This document shows, piece after piece, positions 25,044 to 32,552 of a stretch of DNA of 64,000 nt (positions within the stretch are counted from its first letter, which is position 1; the number at the start of each line of letters is the position of its first letter). Below the pieces are notes generated by a model. That model saw only the letters and a program-made list of their open reading frames with translations. It did no database searches and was not told the origin of the DNA. Position numbers and translations under genes: made by a program. The stretch comes from Microbacterium karelineae (GTDB lineage Bacteria; Actinomycetota; Actinomycetes; Actinomycetales; Microbacteriaceae), in the NCBI RefSeq assembly GCF_009745985.1, contig NZ_WFIX01000177.1, positions 186,001 to 250,000 on the forward strand, in the 5' to 3' direction.

Positions 25044-25149
25044 CGTGCTCTCCCCACCACGGCGCGCCCGCCGCCTTCGCGTGACACCCGCAGGCCGTGT
25101 TCCCGCACCAGGCGAACGGCACCTTGCACTTCGCGCAGCACCCCGCCAT
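25036..25149 (-). CDS. 37-residue cysteine-rich microprotein
   Basis: Starts [17 protein letters not shown] and contains CGCH, giving six cysteines and a histidine, likely a zinc knuckle. The ATG overlaps the SSB stop (TGATG) and the stop overlaps the next gene by 8 bases. Function unknown. Confidence 0.6.
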   Translation of the reverse strand: MAGCCAKCKVPFAWCGNTACGCHAKAAGAPWWGEHDG

Positions 25150-25658
25150 CAGAACGGCACCTCTCCCTCGTCAGGCGTCCACTCGTTCGCGAGGGGCTCC
25201 TGGTGCCACTGATCCGTGGCCTGTGTCGCGACGCCGCCCTGCGGAGCCGGAGCGGGCGCCGCGCTCGGCGCGCCCTGCTGGCCCTGCCCGCGCGGAGCGG
25301 ACCGCGTCACCGCCGCGGTCGCGTAGCGAAGGCTCGGGCCGATCTCCTGCACGTCCAGCTCGATCGACGAGCGGCGCTCGCCCTCGCGGGTCTCGTAGTT
25401 GCGCTGACGGAGGTTGCCCTGCGCGATCACGCGCATGCCCTTCGTCATCGACCCGGCGATGTGTTCGGCGAAGTCCCGCCACGCACTGCACCGGAGGAAC
25501 AGCGCCTCGCCGTCCTTCCACTCGCCCGCCTGCTTGTCGAACGTGCGCGGCGTCGACGCGATCGTGAAGTTCACCACCGGGATCCCCGACTGCGTGTAAC
25601 GCAACTCCGGGTCCGCAGTGAGGTTCCCCACGACGGTGATGATCGTTTCCCCAGCCAT
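25149..25658 (-). CDS. ssb: Single-stranded DNA-binding protein
   Basis: A 169-residue SSB with a typical OB fold (about 1-110; [38 protein letters not shown]), a flexible glutamine-, proline- and alanine-rich linker and the acidic tip PDEGEVPF that recruits replication proteins. It coats single-stranded DNA during phage replication and recombination. TGATG overlaps on both sides place it firmly in the early operon. Confidence 0.95.
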   Translation of the reverse strand: MAGETIITVVGNLTADPELRYTQSGIPVVNFTIASTPRTFDKQAGEWKDGEALFLRCSAWRDFAEHIAGSMTKGMRVIAQGNLRQRNYETREGERRSSIELDVQEIGPSLRYATAAVTRSAPRGQGQQGAPSAAPAPAPQGGVATQATDQWHQEPLANEWTPDEGEVPF

Positions 25659-25864
25659 CAGGCCGCCTCCTCTTGTTCCGCGTGGTAGCGGATCAGTCGT
25701 CTCAGGTGTTCTGTCTTCTCGTCGTACGCCTGTGCCTCGAGGTGTTCCGGGGTCGGTGTGAACCGTTCCCGGGCGACCTGCCGTTTCCGTTTCGGCGAGC
25801 GCATCAGGCGTCGCATGTGCTCGTCGGCCCACTCCGTCGCCAGATCAAGCCGGTACTGGGGCAT
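25658..25864 (-). CDS. Small basic helical protein
   Basis: A 68-residue charged helical protein ([38 protein letters not shown]) without membrane segments, coupled to ssb by a TGATG overlap. Function unknown. A long competing frame ends at 25845 and overlaps its first 20 bases. Confidence 0.6.
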   Translation of the reverse strand: MPQYRLDLATEWADEHMRRLMRSPKRKRQVARERFTPTPEHLEAQAYDEKTEHLRRLIRYHAEQEEAA

Positions 25865-26927
25865 CGCGAGGCCTCCTCCCGGTCTGGACGGTCAGAACGC
25901 GTCGCGGGGATCCCACCCGTCGTCGTTCCCGACGGTCTGCTCGTACTCGGTCATCTGCTCGCCGTATCGGGCTTCCGCCACCCACCGGTCGTGACGACGG
26001 CGCGCAGTCCCGCAGGGTCCACAGTTCTCGACTCGGCCGTGCGGGTGGTCCGGGCATCCGATCGGCGGGGCATCCATCAGCAGGGGTCGCTTCGGCGGTC
26101 GGGGCCGGGTCTCCTGCTCCTGCGCCCACGTGGCCCACTCGCTCGCCCGCTCGGCGCTCTCGGCCCGCACTCTCTCGCTCGCCCGCTCCCGCGCTCCCCC
26201 CACAGCCGCGAACGTTCGCGAACGTTCGCGAACCGGCACCTCGGGCGGCTCCGGGCATTCCGACCACGCCAGGCGCGCATCCGTCTTCAGCGGGCGCCGG
26301 AGCGCGATCCACATCCGGTCGTCCTCCTCGAACGTCGTCAGGAACCCGCACTCCTCGAGCATCAGCACGTGCTCGATCACCGTCTCCGTTGCGGCCTCTC
26401 CCGGGTAGATCGCCGCCGCGATCAGCTCCGGCACCAGCTCGCACCGACCCAGGCCGTCTGTTGTCAGCCACAGGCCCAGCGCCGTCGGCCTCGCCTCGTG
26501 CGGAGCGCGCAGATACCCGGGCCACCGCAGATCCTCCGCGCTGATCTTCCGCTGCACGCTCTTCGTTAACACCCTGATCGCTTCCCTTCGCGAATCCCTC
26601 GAAACACAGATCGACCGCCAGCTGCAGGTGGTGCTCGTCGACCTCAAAGCACTCCGTCCACCCGCGCCCCATGAACAACAGGTCACGGGCCTCGTCGTCG
26701 CTCTCGAACGCCGGCGGGAACCATCGGCGCAGGATCCGCAGCGCCTCCGCCTCCCATGTCCAGTCGGTGCCGCGGGCGAGCACGATGATCTGCGCGCCCG
26801 AGCGCACCAACATCTGCACGCGCGAGTACCGCCACGCGCGGCCGACCTTGAGGATGTGGCGGCCATAGCCGCGCTCGTCCGCCCACACGGCGACGTACGT
26901 CATCGCGTACTTCGGCATCGCGCCCAT
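25845..26927 (-). CDS. Hypothetical protein, GIY-YIG-like N-terminus, frame runs through next gene
   Basis: Start ATG overlaps the stop of the HNH gene (TGATG). The first 115 residues read like a real protein (ERGYGRHILKVGRAWRYSR, TDWTWEAEALRILRRW, GRGWTECFEVD) and weakly recall a divergent GIY-YIG nuclease fold. After about 26573 the frame stays open without a stop to 25845, but its composition turns arginine- and glycine-rich, like an out-of-frame reading of the replication gene. The true product is probably about 118 residues with a lost or shifted stop; alternatively two frames are used. The function call is weak. Confidence 0.45.
   Translation of the reverse strand: MGAMPKYAMTYVAVWADERGYGRHILKVGRAWRYSRVQMLVRSGAQIIVLARGTDWTWEAEALRILRRWFPPAFESDDEARDLLFMGRGWTECFEVDEHHLQLAVDLCFEGFAKGSDQGVNEERAAEDQRGGSAVARVSARSARGEADGAGPVADNRRPGSVRAGAGADRGGDLPGRGRNGDGDRARADARGVRVPDDVRGGRPDVDRAPAPAEDGCAPGVVGMPGAARGAGSRTFANVRGCGGSAGAGERESAGRERRAGERVGHVGAGAGDPAPTAEATPADGCPADRMPGPPARPSRELWTLRDCAPSSRPVGGGSPIRRADDRVRADRRERRRVGSPRRVLTVQTGRRPRDAPVPA
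25892..26572 (-). CDS. Putative replication organiser with winged helix
   Basis: A 226-residue protein starting at GTG. Residues about 1-105 resemble phage replisome organisers and initiation-type winged helices: RKISAEDLRWPGYLR, TALGLWLTTDGLGRCE, PELIAAAIYPGEA, HVLMLEECGFLTTF, as in other actinophage proteins of this kind. The middle is rich in E, R, A and S (ERASERVRAESAERASEW). The C-terminal part has CPDHPHGRVENCGPC, a probable zinc site. It lies next to ssb. Palindromic repeats inside the gene suggest it may bind its own coding region as the origin. Confidence 0.68.
   Translation of the reverse strand: MLTKSVQRKISAEDLRWPGYLRAPHEARPTALGLWLTTDGLGRCELVPELIAAAIYPGEAATETVIEHVLMLEECGFLTTFEEDDRMWIALRRPLKTDARLAWSECPEPPEVPVRERSRTFAAVGGARERASERVRAESAERASEWATWAQEQETRPRPPKRPLLMDAPPIGCPDHPHGRVENCGPCGTARRRHDRWVAEARYGEQMTEYEQTVGNDDGWDPRDAF
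26138..26233. repeat. Iteron-like palindromic and direct repeats, candidate replication origin
   Basis: At 26208-26233 the 10-base unit GCGAACGTTC repeats head to tail 2.6 times; each junction is also a palindrome. A 15-base direct repeat, CTCGCTCGCCCGCTC, occurs at 26138-26152 and 26174-26188, 36 bases apart. They lie inside the replication-organiser gene, the arrangement seen in lambda O. Origin function is inferred. Confidence 0.5.
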
Positions 26928-27319
26928 CAGAACGGCACCTCCGACATGACGAGCTCGTACGGGACGCGCTTCGTCGCCGAGACCAGCAACCACAGCGACC
27001 CGTCGATCGCCTCGACCGGGCGCGACTTCGCGATCTCGAGCGTCTCCGCGTTCGTCGCCGCCTTCCGGATGTACAGGCCGCGCCGCTCGAGACCATCGAG
27101 CACGAACTCGTGCGCATCCGCCTTCGCGCCGTTGCACAGCGAGCACGCCGAGATCAGGTTCGCCGGGTGGTCGAGCACAGCGCGCGGCGTCCCGCCGGCT
27201 CCGCGGTTCGCGCGGTGGTCCGTCGTCTGCGCCTCGCCGATGCACCCCGGGAGCATCAGCAGGCAGAACCCGCCGTCGCGCTCGATCACGGCCTTCTTCG
27301 TCCGCACCGTCACCGTCAT
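26927..27319 (-). CDS. HNH-type endonuclease, second copy
   Basis: A 130-residue protein with an HNH-like site: C19 and C26, DH at 34-35 (TTDHRANRG), N54, CSLCNGAK (59-66) and H70. The spacing differs from the first HNH protein, so it is not a recent duplicate. Position in the early operon suggests a recombination, replication or homing-type role rather than packaging. ATGA/TGATG overlaps on both sides. Confidence 0.75.
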   Translation of the reverse strand: MTVTVRTKKAVIERDGGFCLLMLPGCIGEAQTTDHRANRGAGGTPRAVLDHPANLISACSLCNGAKADAHEFVLDGLERRGLYIRKAATNAETLEIAKSRPVEAIDGSLWLLVSATKRVPYELVMSEVPF

Positions 27320-27570
27320 CGGTCAGCCTTCTTCCGTCGCGGCTCGGGGATCCCGAGCTTCCGGGCCATCGCGCGGCGCTCCGCCGCGGTCTGCCCGCCG
27401 AAAACTCCGTCCGTCTCCCGGTTCCGCAGCGCCTGCTCGAGGCAGTCCTGCCGCACCGGGCACTCCTCACACACGGCCTTCGCGAGGCCCGCGTCATGCA
27501 GCTCGCTCGTGGGGAAGAACAGCTCCGTGTCCATCCCGCTGCACGCGGCGCGCTCCGTCCACTCGCTCAC
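27316..27570 (-). CDS. WhiB-family iron-sulfur transcription factor
   Basis: An 84-residue WhiB protein with the four cluster cysteines C10, C34, C37 and C43 (AACSGMD, CEECPVRQDC), the GVFGGQT turn (55-61) and a basic DNA-binding end (RRAMARKLG, EPRRKK). Phage WhiB proteins can displace host WhiB from sigma factor and alter host transcription or septation. The GTG start is inferred from the GTGA overlap with the frame upstream. Confidence 0.9.
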   Translation of the reverse strand: MSEWTERAACSGMDTELFFPTSELHDAGLAKAVCEECPVRQDCLEQALRNRETDGVFGGQTAAERRAMARKLGIPEPRRKKADR

Positions 27571-27725
27571 GCGGCCACCGCCTCGACCACGGAGCTCGCC
27601 TGCAAGTCCGCCCACGGGCTCCGCTCGCCAGGCACGAACACGCGCCCATCGAACGTGACGCCGAACGTCGCGATCTCCTGCAGCTGCGGCCGTGCCTCGA
27701 GGTGGGCGTGGTCGCCGCTACATTT
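27567..27725 (-). pseudogene. Open frame without a start, possible gene remnant
   Basis: Directly after the TGA of the upstream gene, the same frame continues open for about 52 codons (HAHLEARPQLQEIATFGVTF ... WADLQASSVVEAVAA) and ends in a TGA overlapping the WhiB start. It contains no ATG or well-placed GTG near its beginning. It looks protein-like, so it may be a small gene that lost its start, or the tail of a longer protein cut by a new stop. Confidence 0.35.
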
Positions 27726-28073
27726 TCAGCCGTGATGGTGATATCCGGTCCCCCAGCACTGCGCGCAGGGTGCACCGCGCCAGTCGAGGAGCGCGTCCGT
27801 CCACGGGTCCCTCAGGGCGGTGCGTCCGCTGGACATACACGAGAAGCAATAGGCGCACCCAACCGGGCGGCCCATCCCATCGACATATCCGCCGAACACC
27901 TCGTCCCAGCGCGTCGGCGCGATCCCCAACGCGCGGCATCCATGGGTCACCCGCGAGCGGTCGTCACGCGAGCAGGTGCACTCCTGGTCCGGAGCCGGCG
28001 GCAGTGTCTTGTCCTCCGTCTTGCCGAGGTCGGCCCATTCCCCTCCGAGGAGGTCCAGCAGATCGCTGCTCAT
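27726..28073 (-). CDS. Zinc-finger protein, hypothetical
   Basis: A 115-residue cysteine-rich protein: CTCS and later HGC, then CAYCFSC and CAQCWGTG, the last resembling a DnaJ-type CxxCxGxG finger. ATGA overlap with the clamp-like gene. No family assigned. Confidence 0.65.
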   Translation of the reverse strand: MSSDLLDLLGGEWADLGKTEDKTLPPAPDQECTCSRDDRSRVTHGCRALGIAPTRWDEVFGGYVDGMGRPVGCAYCFSCMSSGRTALRDPWTDALLDWRGAPCAQCWGTGYHHHG

Positions 28074-28696
28074 TCGTCGTCCTCCGTCCGGGTCGGCTGG
28101 ATCAGCGCCGTCGCGCGGAGCACGCCGCGTTCCCAGAAGTCGAGGATCACGGGGCCGGGCTTGTCGCCTGTGCCGGCCATGTACTCGAGCGTCGGCGTCG
28201 TGGTCTCGGGCATCTGCAGCGCTCGTGCGTCGGCGAGGTAGTCGAGTGCAACCGGGACCGGTTCGGAGTGCACGCCCATGCGCGCCGTGTCGAGCACGCG
28301 CGCGAGCGGCGGGTACTCCTCCGTCGACACCAGGGGCGCGTCGAAGCGCGCCGACGGCGCGGTCTCCTCGTCCCACTCGCGGAAGATGACCGACACCCAG
28401 CCGTCGCGGCTCCCGTCGTCGTTCGCGACCGCGGCGCGCGGGATGACGACGTCGACCGGATCGACTGGGGCCTGCAGGTTGAGGTGCAGCTGGTGGATCC
28501 GGTAGCCGTCCGTGGACGACGCGACGCCGGTCAGGCCGTCGGCGACGAGGTGAGCGTGGCACTTCACGCCGAACACCTCGTCCTTGGCCGCAGCCGCGAT
28601 CAGGCCGCGCGCGAGCCACCCCATCTCGGGCGTGGGCATCTTCAGGTCGCGTGCGACGACGATGTCGTGCGCGTTGATCTCGGTGACGTTGCTCAT
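28070..28696 (-). CDS. Sliding-clamp-like protein (DnaN-like), tentative
   Basis: A 208-residue protein in the replication block. VASSTDGYRIHQLHL recalls the TDGYRL turn of DnaN clamps, and the end FWERGVLRATALIQPTR recalls the clamp C-terminus (about YLLMPVR). At 208 residues it is shorter than a bacterial clamp (about 370), fitting a two-domain phage clamp or a clamp-related relic. Assignment is by motif resemblance only. ATGA overlaps on both sides. Confidence 0.5.
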   Translation of the reverse strand: MSNVTEINAHDIVVARDLKMPTPEMGWLARGLIAAAAKDEVFGVKCHAHLVADGLTGVASSTDGYRIHQLHLNLQAPVDPVDVVIPRAAVANDDGSRDGWVSVIFREWDEETAPSARFDAPLVSTEEYPPLARVLDTARMGVHSEPVPVALDYLADARALQMPETTTPTLEYMAGTGDKPGPVILDFWERGVLRATALIQPTRTEDDE

Positions 28697-29133
28697 GTGT
28701 GGGCCTCCGCCCGGAAGTTCGCGTTCAGCGACCGCAGGATGTCGATCTCGGTCGTGAGGGTGCGGCGCAGATCGCGGCCGTACTCGAGCGCGAGCTCTGC
28801 CGTGTCGACGGCTTCGAGGGCCGCGACCGTGGTGTCGTCGATCTCCGCGTAGGCGCGGGCGTCGGCGATCGAGAAACCGGCCTTGCGGGCGTTCACGAAC
28901 GCCTTCCCGCGCGCGAGCGACGCGTCGCGCTTGCGGGCCTTCACCTCGGCGGAGAGTTCCTCTAGCGCCTTCGGGGCGCGCGAGATCCGCTCGCGCGCGA
29001 TCATCAGCGCGCCGGCGACCTGCACCGGGGACGGGAACGACTGCGCCAGCTCGTCCTCGTTCAGTCGCGCGATGTTCAGCGGGACGAGCTCGAGGTCGAG
29101 CACCTCTCCCGTTGCGGGATCCGCGGCCGTCAC
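28693..29133 (-). CDS. Hypothetical early protein
   Basis: A 146-residue, largely helical and charged protein (PKALEELSAEVKARKRDASLA, TTVAALEAVDTAELALEYG). GTG start overlapping the stop of the RecT-like gene. Proteins of this type often sit beside phage recombination genes; no function recognised. Confidence 0.6.
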   Translation of the reverse strand: MTAADPATGEVLDLELVPLNIARLNEDELAQSFPSPVQVAGALMIARERISRAPKALEELSAEVKARKRDASLARGKAFVNARKAGFSIADARAYAEIDDTTVAALEAVDTAELALEYGRDLRRTLTTEIDILRSLNANFRAEAHT

Positions 29134-29867
29134 GATGTCTCCCCGTCCTGCTTCGCGAGCGCCTCACGCATCGCGTCCGCGACCGACGTCGACACGGGTC
29201 CGTCCGGTGTCGGCTTCTGGACGCGGCGCGCGCGGCGCTTCTTGCCGGACGTCCGCGGCTTCGGCTCCTGCGCGGCCTCGAGCTCCGCCCGGCGGGCGTC
29301 GAGCTGATCCTTCAACTTGAGGTCGACCGCGCGGGCGGCGCGCGCCTCGCGGCGTACGTCATTCAGTTCGGAGAGCGTCGCGGCCGCGGCGATGCGCGCC
29401 GACCAATCGACCGGCTCCGACACGGGCGCGACAGGCTCCGTGGGCGATGCGGGCGTGGCCGTCTCCCGCGGCGCGCTCGGGGCGTCGTCGGGCTCGCGGC
29501 GATCGCCGAGCACGTCGGCGAAGGTGCGGCGCAGCGCCGAGCGGAGCGCGTGCGCGCCGAACAGGACGTGCGGGCGTGCCTCCCACAGGGCGCGCCACGA
29601 TTCCTCGGCGGGCACGACCTCATCCCACAGCTCCGTAACGACAGTCGGTATCGCCCACCCGTCGCGGTGCACCGTCGCGCGCGCGGCAACCGGCCGCGTG
29701 CCCGGCGGGAGTGCGTCCGCCCAGGCCGGGCCGACCGCGAATCCCTCTCCGAAGTCGGCGGCGAACTGGACGTGCGCGCCGCGCAGCGCGCCGGTGCTCG
29801 TCGCGGCCGTGAGGTAGCCCTGCAGGGTCTGCTGGACGTCGTCGGCCGTGATCTTCTGCTCGGTCAC
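29130..29867 (-). CDS. Putative RecT-like single-strand annealing protein
   Basis: A 245-residue protein directly downstream of the YqaJ-type exonuclease gene, where phages usually encode an annealing partner. The segment SWRALWEARPHVLFGAHAL followed by RSALRRTFADVLG resembles the conserved RecT stretch (MWxxxPxxxLxKAAxxxALRxAFP). The C-terminal 90 residues are a basic linker (PKPRTSGKKRRARRVQKP). Together they would make recombinogenic ends and anneal them. Family assignment is from one motif plus context. Confidence 0.5.
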   Translation of the reverse strand: MTEQKITADDVQQTLQGYLTAATSTGALRGAHVQFAADFGEGFAVGPAWADALPPGTRPVAARATVHRDGWAIPTVVTELWDEVVPAEESWRALWEARPHVLFGAHALRSALRRTFADVLGDRREPDDAPSAPRETATPASPTEPVAPVSEPVDWSARIAAAATLSELNDVRREARAARAVDLKLKDQLDARRAELEAAQEPKPRTSGKKRRARRVQKPTPDGPVSTSVADAMREALAKQDGETS

Positions 29868-30865
29868 TTCTTCGACTCCTTCGGGAGGGTCACGCGCAGC
29901 GCAGGCTTCGCGTAGGTCGTCTTCGTGTACTTCTCGCGTGCGAGCGCGGCGAGCTTGTCGGCGGCGTCGCGGTTGCGGCCGTACTGCGAGTGCGCCTCGG
30001 GATCCGCGATCTCCCACGCGTCCTCGTCGAGCGCGCGGCGGCGCGCAGGACGTGCGAGCGTGACCGTCCCGGCGTCGTCGGCGTGCTTCCAGCCGATGCG
30101 CTCCGCGGCGGGGTTCTCGTCGCGGAGGATCCGCAGAAGATCCGCGCGCGCCGCCTTCTCGAGCTCGGCCGCGGCCTTCGCCGCATGCGTCGCGGCGAGC
30201 ACGCGCGCCTTCGCGTCAGCGAGCTCGGTCGACAGTTCCGCAACCGGGGCGCCGTCGTCCACCCACGCGAGGAACGCGTCCGCACGCTCGACGAGCTCGG
30301 CGATCCGCTCGTCGTCGCGCCAGACGATCATGTGGTCGGGGTCCGCTGTCGGGGCGACGTCGCCGGCGCCCATGACCTCCCACGCGTAGACCCATCGGTC
30401 GAGCCCGGTCACGTGCATGCCCCACTGCACCTGGTCGTAGTGATCCGCGGGGATCCCCGACTCGGGCGGCGTCCAGCCGTGCTCGTGTGACTTCACCTCG
30501 ACGCCCGCGACCATCCCGCCGGGCATCGTCACGAAGGCGTCGGGTGTCGCGAGGTGGCGGGCGTTCGCGCTGCTCGCCCACACGTGCGCGTTGGGGATGA
30601 TCGGCGCGGAGAGGATCCACGTCAGGTCGGCGATGATCTCCGGCTCACGCTCGTAGCCACGGCGCGTGTGCACGTTGCCCGTGAACGTCGAACCGTTGAG
30701 CTTCTCGTCGAGGATCCGCGCGTAGGTCGTCGGCGACACGCCCGGCACCTCGGATGCGGTCACGCCCTCGGCGCGCGCGTCGAGCCACGCGTCCTCGTCC
30801 TCGGCCTGCGACGCGACCGGAACGGCCGCGAGCGCGGCTCGGAATATCTGCTGTTCGATGCTCAC
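29864..30865 (-). CDS. YqaJ-type phage exonuclease
   Basis: A 333-residue nuclease of the lambda-exonuclease fold. Motifs: WLDARAEGVTASEV (27-40), ATPDAF with D109, GVEVKS with E123 and K125, and DQVQWGM (144-150), the hallmark of YqaJ recombinases. The region after 200 is a helical stretch (AKARVLAATHAAKAAAELEK). It should resect double-strand ends for the annealing protein encoded next. GTG start with GTGA overlap. Confidence 0.88.
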   Translation of the reverse strand: MSIEQQIFRAALAAVPVASQAEDEDAWLDARAEGVTASEVPGVSPTTYARILDEKLNGSTFTGNVHTRRGYEREPEIIADLTWILSAPIIPNAHVWASSANARHLATPDAFVTMPGGMVAGVEVKSHEHGWTPPESGIPADHYDQVQWGMHVTGLDRWVYAWEVMGAGDVAPTADPDHMIVWRDDERIAELVERADAFLAWVDDGAPVAELSTELADAKARVLAATHAAKAAAELEKAARADLLRILRDENPAAERIGWKHADDAGTVTLARPARRRALDEDAWEIADPEAHSQYGRNRDAADKLAALAREKYTKTTYAKPALRVTLPKESKK

Positions 30866-31029
30866 TTCGACTCCTCGCTGGTGGTCTCGCAGCGCGAGCA
30901 CATGAACCGGCCCGGGCTGGTGGTCTTCGGGACGAAGGCGGGAATTTGCTTCCCGCACTCCGTCCGGTCGGCGGACGCCATGACGTGCGTCGTGCCCGAC
31001 GGGAACGTCGTCGCGAACCGGCCGGTCAT
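30862..31029 (-). CDS. 55-residue zinc-binding protein
   Basis: Small protein with THVMASADRTECGK and FMCSRCETTS, giving a possible one-zinc site, coupled on both sides by 4-base overlaps. Function unknown. Confidence 0.6.
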   Translation of the reverse strand: MTGRFATTFPSGTTHVMASADRTECGKQIPAFVPKTTSPGRFMCSRCETTSEESK

Positions 31030-31385
31030 GATGCGCTCCCGGCGAGACGCCACGCGGCCGCGCGACGCCCGGACGGGGTGCGGCCCTCGCCGTCCTGGAC
31101 GATGTCGCCGTCGCGTGCCCGCTGGCGCAGCGCCGTGCGGATCCGTGACGGCGACCACGCGCGCTCGGTGCGGCCTTGCCACGCGCGCTCGAGGTTCTCT
31201 CGTTCGATCGCGGCCGCGGTCAGCGGGCGGCCCGCCGCGGCGAGGATCGCGAGCACCTCGACCTCGGATGCTTCGAGGGCGTCGGCATCGATCGAGTCGG
31301 CCGCCGCGTGCGACGTCTCGGGATCCGACCGGCGCGCACGAGACGAGTCGCCCGTGATCTGCGACAGGATCGCCGGGCCGGTCAT
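31026..31385 (-). CDS. Winged-helix-like early protein
   Basis: A 119-residue protein. After a polar start with RRSDPETSHAAADSI, residues about 40-115 look like a winged helix: EVEVLAILAAAGRPLTAAAIE, SPSRIRTALRQRARDG, GRRAAAWRL. The SDPxTSHxAA motif recurs in phage DNA-binding proteins near the start of early operons. Probably a transcription or replication regulator. Confidence 0.6.
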   Translation of the reverse strand: MTGPAILSQITGDSSRARRSDPETSHAAADSIDADALEASEVEVLAILAAAGRPLTAAAIERENLERAWQGRTERAWSPSRIRTALRQRARDGDIVQDGEGRTPSGRRAAAWRLAGSAS

Positions 31386-31699
31386 GCCGCGCTCCTTCCG
31401 AGGCCGACGTCCGCGAGACGGACGTGGTCGATCGCCGCGACCGGCGCGAACGGTGCGATGTCGTCGCCCGTCGCGAGACGGTCCATCTCGGCGAGGACAC
31501 TCGGGAGGATCGACGTCGGGATGTGCAGCGGGGCGACGTCCGTCGCGCGGCCGTCGATCGTCAGCCCGTCGTCGTCGCGACGGATGCGGATCGACTCCCA
31601 CGCGGTCGTTGCGCCGAAGCGGATGTCGAACTCGATCACGCTCTCGGTCTGAGACCGGGTGATCGTCGGGCCGGAGTGGGTAGCCTCGGTCGTGGGCAT
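31382..31699 (-). CDS. Hypothetical early protein
   Basis: A 105-residue, mostly beta protein (ESVIEFDIRFGATTAWESIR, DDDGLTIDGRATD). AAAGG precedes the ATG. First of the long chain of overlapping early genes running left to 23732. No family recognised. Confidence 0.6.
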   Translation of the reverse strand: MPTTEATHSGPTITRSQTESVIEFDIRFGATTAWESIRIRRDDDGLTIDGRATDVAPLHIPTSILPSVLAEMDRLATGDDIAPFAPVAAIDHVRLADVGLGRSAA

Positions 31700-31759
31700 T
31701 GCGGTGCCTTTCCAGCGCCGTCCCGGTTCCAGCGGGGCGGCGCTACTTCGTGTCTGGTG

Positions 31760-31987
31760 TCAGATGGAGTGGTCGACGGGACACCCCGGGCAGTCACACC
31801 CGGAGTCGTCGGAGGGCTCGGCGTCATCGGCGAGGCCGAACCACACGCGAACGGTGCGCGACGTCGCGACCGCGGCCGCGAGGAAGATCAGAGCCAGCAG
31901 CGCAACGCCGTTGACGATCCCGGTCGCGGCGACGATGCCGAGACAGAAACCCGCCGAGAGGACGAGCACGTAGCGAATGAGGCGCAT
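31760..31987 (-). CDS. Small two-span membrane protein
   Basis: A 75-residue protein with two hydrophobic segments (about 3-22 and 26-44, around LLALIFLAAAVATS) and a cysteine-rich tail CDCPGCPVDH that could bind metal. AGGAG lies eight bases before the ATG. It sits at the edge of the immunity region, diverging from the plus-strand gene at 32013 with only 25 bases between starts. Confidence 0.65.
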   Translation of the reverse strand: MRLIRYVLVLSAGFCLGIVAATGIVNGVALLALIFLAAAVATSRTVRVWFGLADDAEPSDDSGCDCPGCPVDHSI

Positions 31988-32012
31988 GCGGGTAGCTCCT
32001 ACGATGTGAGGC

Positions 32013-32552
32013 ATGGACTGGGTGCTGCTGTTGACCGCGATCGCCGCTCTCGCGACGCCCGTCGGCGTGTGGGGAATCGTCCTGCAGTACGGGTCACGGA
32101 GGCGCGACACGGAGTTACGCGACATCGTGTGGATGCGGCGGCGGACAGACGACGGCTTCGTGTTCTGGCACGAAGGGTCCGCGATTGCGCGCGATGTGCA
32201 GGCCGTCGTGACCGTCGACGGGCAGGTCTCGACAGTTCGAGTGGACCGAGTGCCGGCAGGCGAAGAGGTGTTCGTCGCGAGCTCGGGGCACGCGGAGAAC
32301 GTCCGCCGTGCCGAGGATGCGGTGACGGAGTACCGCGAAGAGGAAGAATCGCGACTTCGACGAGCCGAAGAACGACGCGAGGAACAGGCCAATCGGTACG
32401 GCGGCATCCTGCAGGGATTCGACCCGACCGCGCTTGAACTCCCCAACATCCCGCCGATGGGGTTCAGTGACGACATCCACACGGTCATCACCTGGCGCTA
32501 TCCGTCGAAGGCCGCGGGTGAGCAGCGGTTCGAGTGGACCGAACGCTACTGA
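32013..32552 (+). CDS. Membrane-anchored protein with coiled coil, opposite strand to operon
   Basis: A 179-residue protein with one N-terminal membrane span (about 2-24, WVLLLTAIAALATPVGVWG), a soluble beta region (about 40-95) and a charged coiled coil (about 100-130, EEEESRLRRAEERREEQ). It is transcribed against the leftward early operon, as genes expressed in the lysogen often are. The layout (short anchor plus cytoplasmic domain) fits a superinfection-exclusion protein, but no family was recognised. GTGAGGC precedes the ATG. Confidence 0.65.
   Translation: MDWVLLLTAIAALATPVGVWGIVLQYGSRRRDTELRDIVWMRRRTDDGFVFWHEGSAIARDVQAVVTVDGQVSTVRVDRVPAGEEVFVASSGHAENVRRAEDAVTEYREEEESRLRRAEERREEQANRYGGILQGFDPTALELPNIPPMGFSDDIHTVITWRYPSKAAGEQRFEWTERY

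Noticed and set aside
27494-27775. Minus-strand frame starting MHPARSAGG
   Set aside because: It overlaps WhiB and the zinc-finger gene with arginine-rich shadow composition and lacks a ribosome site.
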